From NCBI RefSeq assembly GCF_000222685.1, contig NZ_AFWJ01000267.1, forward strand, positions 118,975 to 182,974: a stretch of 64,000 nucleotides of DNA. Direction: 5' to 3'. The notes under the pieces are model-generated. The model saw nothing but the letters and a program-made list of their open reading frames with translations. It was not told the origin of the DNA and did not search any database. A program made the position numbers and the translations under genes. Shown here piece after piece: positions 63,440 through 64,000 of the stretch (its first letter is position 1; every line of letters starts with the position of its first letter). The stretch is from Vibrio nigripulchritudo ATCC 27043 (lineage in GTDB: Bacteria; Pseudomonadota; Gammaproteobacteria; Enterobacterales; Vibrionaceae).

Positions 63440-64000
63440 ATGAAAGAATTCGAAACCGCTACCTTCCAAAAAGGTTTACTGCACCCTCGCTACTGGCTTG
63501 TCTGGTTTGGCTTTGGGCTGCTTGCCCTGATTGTGACGATTTTTCCTTACCCGGTCCTTAAGAAAATGGGGCGAGGTCTGGGGAAGCTTGTTGCACCATT
63601 GATAAAAAAGCGCGCCAAAATCATCCGTAAAAACCTTGAGCTTTGTTTCCCAGATATGGAAGAAGTGGAAAAACAGCGCATTACCGATGAGGTGTACAAG
63701 AATTCTGGTCTCGCTTTAATCGAAACGGGTATTGCCTGGTTTTGGCCAACATGGCGATTTAAACGCATCATCAACTTCAAGAATCATCAACATGTTCTTG
63801 ATCTTGAAGCCCAGGGGAAAGGGGTACTGGTGGTATGTACTCACATGCTAAACCTTGAAATCACCGCGCGCGCCTTTAGTTTGTTTGCCCCAGGGTATGG
63901 GGTGTATCGACCTCACGAGAACCCAGCGGTGGATTTTATTCAGAACTGGGGACGCACTCGTTTTGGTCATCAAATGGTGGATCGCGAAGATGTACGCGGC
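63440..64000 (+). CDS. LpxL/LpxM-type lipid A acyltransferase (cut by the window end)
   Basis: Inner-membrane acyltransferase that adds a secondary acyl chain to lipid A, using acyl-ACP. The first 187 codons are present and open to the window edge. The N-terminal anchor is YWLVWFGFGLLALIVTIF near residues 15-33, and IRKNLELCFPDM is the family segment near 57. The catalytic HxxxxE motif is THMLNLEI near 132, followed by GVYRPHENPAVDF. The start is seven bases after the slmA stop. LpxL, LpxM and LpxP cannot be told apart from this fragment. Confidence 0.9.
   Translation, partial: MKEFETATFQKGLLHPRYWLVWFGFGLLALIVTIFPYPVLKKMGRGLGKLVAPLIKKRAKIIRKNLELCFPDMEEVEKQRITDEVYKNSGLALIETGIAWFWPTWRFKRIINFKNHQHVLDLEAQGKGVLVVCTHMLNLEITARAFSLFAPGYGVYRPHENPAVDFIQNWGRTRFGHQMVDREDVRG

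Overview
The window looks like a Vibrionaceae (Vibrio-type) chromosome. Housekeeping genes (gpmM, envC, coaD, mutM, rpmB, rpmG, radC, coaBC, slmA, an lpxL-type gene) surround a large surface-polysaccharide locus. That locus has the Vibrio features of an oversized WbfF/Wza-like exporter, a Wzi homologue, a gfcABCD/yjbEFGH-type operon and the hldD-waaF-waaA core genes. No rRNA, tRNA, CRISPR array, insertion sequence or integrase was seen.

Layout. 1-3000: gpmM and envC on the plus strand. 3023-5801: ugd (minus) and wecA (plus), divergent around a 520-base gap. 5872-39077: one long minus-strand block. Transcription runs from a JUMPstart/ops element (39098-39109) through wzi, the WbfF-like exporter and wzz. 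It continues through a pseudaminic-acid set (pseB, pseC, pseF, pseG, a formyltransferase, pseI) and an amidotransferase/HisH/HisF/second-amidotransferase set. An AT-rich stretch follows with acyltransferases, wzx, a MurB paralogue, a pyruvyltransferase-family protein, glycosyltransferases, wzy, gmd, fcl and a Gmd-like protein, then manC, manB and manA. 39461-44198: a TetR regulator divergent from a gfcA-gfcB-gfcC-gfcD exopolysaccharide operon. 44287-55798: the LPS inner/outer core locus (hldD, waaF, waaA, waaL and modifying enzymes). 55910-64000: coaD, mutM, a small membrane protein, rpmG/rpmB, radC, a di-haem peroxidase, coaBC, slmA and the start of an LpxL-type acyltransferase.

How it works together. 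WecA would start the repeat unit on undecaprenyl phosphate. ManA/B/C, Gmd and Fcl supply GDP-mannose and GDP-L-fucose. The Pse enzymes supply a CMP-nonulosonate that is probably formylated and amidinated. Five glycosyltransferases assemble the unit, Wzx flips it, Wzy and Wzz polymerise it, and WaaL can attach it to the core made by the downstream locus. The Wzi and WbfF-like proteins suggest that part is exported or retained as an O-antigen capsule.

Most notable observations. (1) Three neighbouring genes (second amidotransferase, a glycosyltransferase, the Wzx flippase) are each split by the same kind of lesion: one base missing in an A8/T9 homopolymer that forms a -1 slippery heptamer. (2) Two copies of a ~265-base palindromic element flank radC and the peroxidase, with compensatory substitutions in four separate stems. 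(3) The Pse cluster has a formyltransferase where PseH would be expected, plus two amidotransferase paralogues (one with an eroded PP-loop) and a HisF-like protein that appears to lack both catalytic aspartates.
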